Assembly: GCA_013398275.1 (NCBI GenBank) | Contig: VZSE01002626.1 | Location: 434,001-498,000 of the forward strand | DNA from: Promerops cafer | Lineage: Eukaryota; Chordata; Aves; Passeriformes; Nectariniidae | Direction of reading: 5' to 3' | Length of the DNA: 64,000 bases | Shown here: positions 62,301 through 64,000 of the stretch, piece by piece | Layout of the letters: every line of letters starts with the position of its first letter | How positions within the stretch are numbered: position 1 is the first letter of the stretch | Notes under the pieces: generated by a model | What the model was told of the DNA's origin: nothing | The model's input: only the letters and a program-made list of their open reading frames with translations | Databases searched by the model: none | Made by a program: the position numbers and the translations under genes

Positions 62301-64000
62301 GATGCTAGGACCTGCTTATTCTGTGATCTGTTCTCCAGAAGACACCAATTCTGCCACATTTTGAAGATTGTTCATGCAGTTCATAATATGGTTGATGTAA
62401 ACAATGACACTTCTACCAGGAAAGCAGGCAAAGAAATCAGGCATGAAGAAAATTCAGGAAGAGAAGAGGGAAGGGTAGCAAGCTGAAGTCTAAAACACCC
62501 ACATTGGAATGCTTTCTATAATAACTAAGAACAAAAGGGCCTGGAAGAATCTGCTTGTCAGTGTCTTACTGAATAATGTTGCAAAAATAAGTCTCTGTGT
62601 AGTCTTACAAGGGCTTGCAGCTCACAAATGCTAGAATCTGCTTATTTGTAATGCTCTGTACCTGTAGTTTCCCCAAAATAGTAAAAAAACCAGCAGGATT
62701 CAGGGTTATCTTCTTAGAGTTTCCAATACACATCAACATATCTACTAAATTAGTTATACATTTTAATCTTCTTCAGGTCTTTGGGGTGTGGTTCTGCTGG
62801 TCATTCTCACTGAGGACAATTTCTTCCATTAAGCCCAACTTTGATACTGTTTAATAAACCCCAATCTAACTAATGCTTGATTCTTGCTACAAACTGATCT
62901 TGGCTGCACTTATATGTACTTGTCTTTTGCATTTTATCCTCTCAGTTTTCAGCAGTAGATACTGCCCATGCCATTCTTTTCAGGTGTAACCAGTACTAAA
63001 CATTGACTTTGAAATCAAATCATTCAATTTTACATCTTTCATTTTTCAGAAAGCTGCCTTCCTGCTCCCTTCAACTGTCTCCAATTCAGCTGCTCACAGT
63101 CCACAAGGAGTCATTGGCACTTGATGTTGCTAAATGTATGTAAGACTTTGCTTACAGCCTCACCACAGCTGCATTTCAACACTGTAATGATTTATAACTT
63201 CACTGAATTTCATCTGCTTTGTCATCTTGGCATTTATGACTCTGAATTGACCGATGTCCAATTATAAAAGTACCAAGCATGGGTCAGCATGGCTGACACT
63301 TGAACGTTGTTATCAGTGCTCGGAGGAGTTTAGCTCTCGATCATCCAAAGTCATGTCTTCCAATTCATCTAAACTTCTTAGTACCCACTTCAAGAACGTG
63401 TTGAAAAGTGACCATGATTGCCTCCTTATTTCATACTAAACACTGACCTGAAGCTTTTGTTTAATTTCTGTCGCTGCTTGCCATACAGAACACATAACTT
63501 CTATAGATTTTATTCTTCCCTGGGTGTTATTGCTGTATGCTTTTTCCTGTTATCCATCATGAGCTCTTCCTAAAGGAGACTTTCTAAAATTAATGAAAAT
63601 GTCTTCTAGTCCTATTTTCTTTCTTCTCTCTCTTTCCCTCCCCTCAGTTTTTGCTGAAGCTGACATTCTGGCTTGTTCCCAGAAATTATATGTTCTTTTC
63701 CAAGAAGCTCATACCAGTTTGGTCTTTTGATCTTGTAGCTTTATGAAAGATGTAGTGGAAAAAACACTGAATGAGACAAAACGTGTAGATATACAAGTAA
63801 AAATGCTACAAATTCATTTTGGAATTCCTTGCTTATGGTCACTTTCTGCTAACCTAACCTCTGCCATCACCTGCCTTTTTATAAATGGAAGAGCAGTAGA
63901 GCAGAATCCTTCTGGCTAAAAGGTAAAGTACCAACAGCAGATGGGCACACCACAGCACAAGGTACAGGCCCAAACTTCTCTTAGCACCAGGACTGGGTTG
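59387..64000. other. AT-rich non-coding DNA, no gene seen
   Basis: AT-rich unique-looking DNA to the end of the window. Open frames are below 80 codons. I recognise no RNA gene, transposon or CpG cluster. A few CpGs cluster loosely at about 63300-63400 without an island. Confidence 0.65.

Overview
The window looks like a gene desert or the interior of a very long intron in a bird genome. The evidence for a bird is three old fragments of the CR1 LINE, all carrying the avian-type 3' end on the minus strand (3878-4496, 56421-56650, 59238-59386), together with very low overall repeat density and no L1- or Alu-like sequence. A crocodilian or turtle is possible but less likely. The single ambiguous base (14519), flanked by a near-perfect duplication, points to a draft assembly.

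I find no convincing protein-coding gene. Open frames are short, often start only at GTG or TTG (not usual vertebrate starts), often overlap an equally long frame on the other strand, and show no recognisable domain. The only protein-coding remnant I recognise is the end of CR1 ORF2, frameshifted, inside the CR1 at 3878-4496.

Layout. 1-13.2 kb is AT-rich unique DNA with one CR1 and a purine-skewed block (9780-10165). At 13232-13303 (minus) lies a decayed tRNA-Thr(TGT)-like sequence with A and B boxes at the right spacing. At 14416-14626 is a roughly 105-bp duplication split by an N, probably an assembly or haplotype artefact. At 14939-15033 octamer, SOX-like and TAAT motifs cluster. At 16320-16640 is a compact CpG-dense island with a possible small first exon. 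At 24060-24570 a second CpG-retaining block carries FOX- and GATA-like motifs. Then follow a second purine-skewed tract (25900-26330), a hAT/Charlie-like transposon end (about 26880-26975), a GC-rich LTR-like block (31850-32440), and a microsatellite cluster (42332-42480). The rest is AT-rich unique sequence, low-complexity tracts and two more CR1 fragments.

No operon, CRISPR array, rRNA or complete mobile element is present. The most useful leads are the two CpG-dense islands, the POU/SOX motif cluster, the tRNA-like relic and the suspicious duplication at the N.
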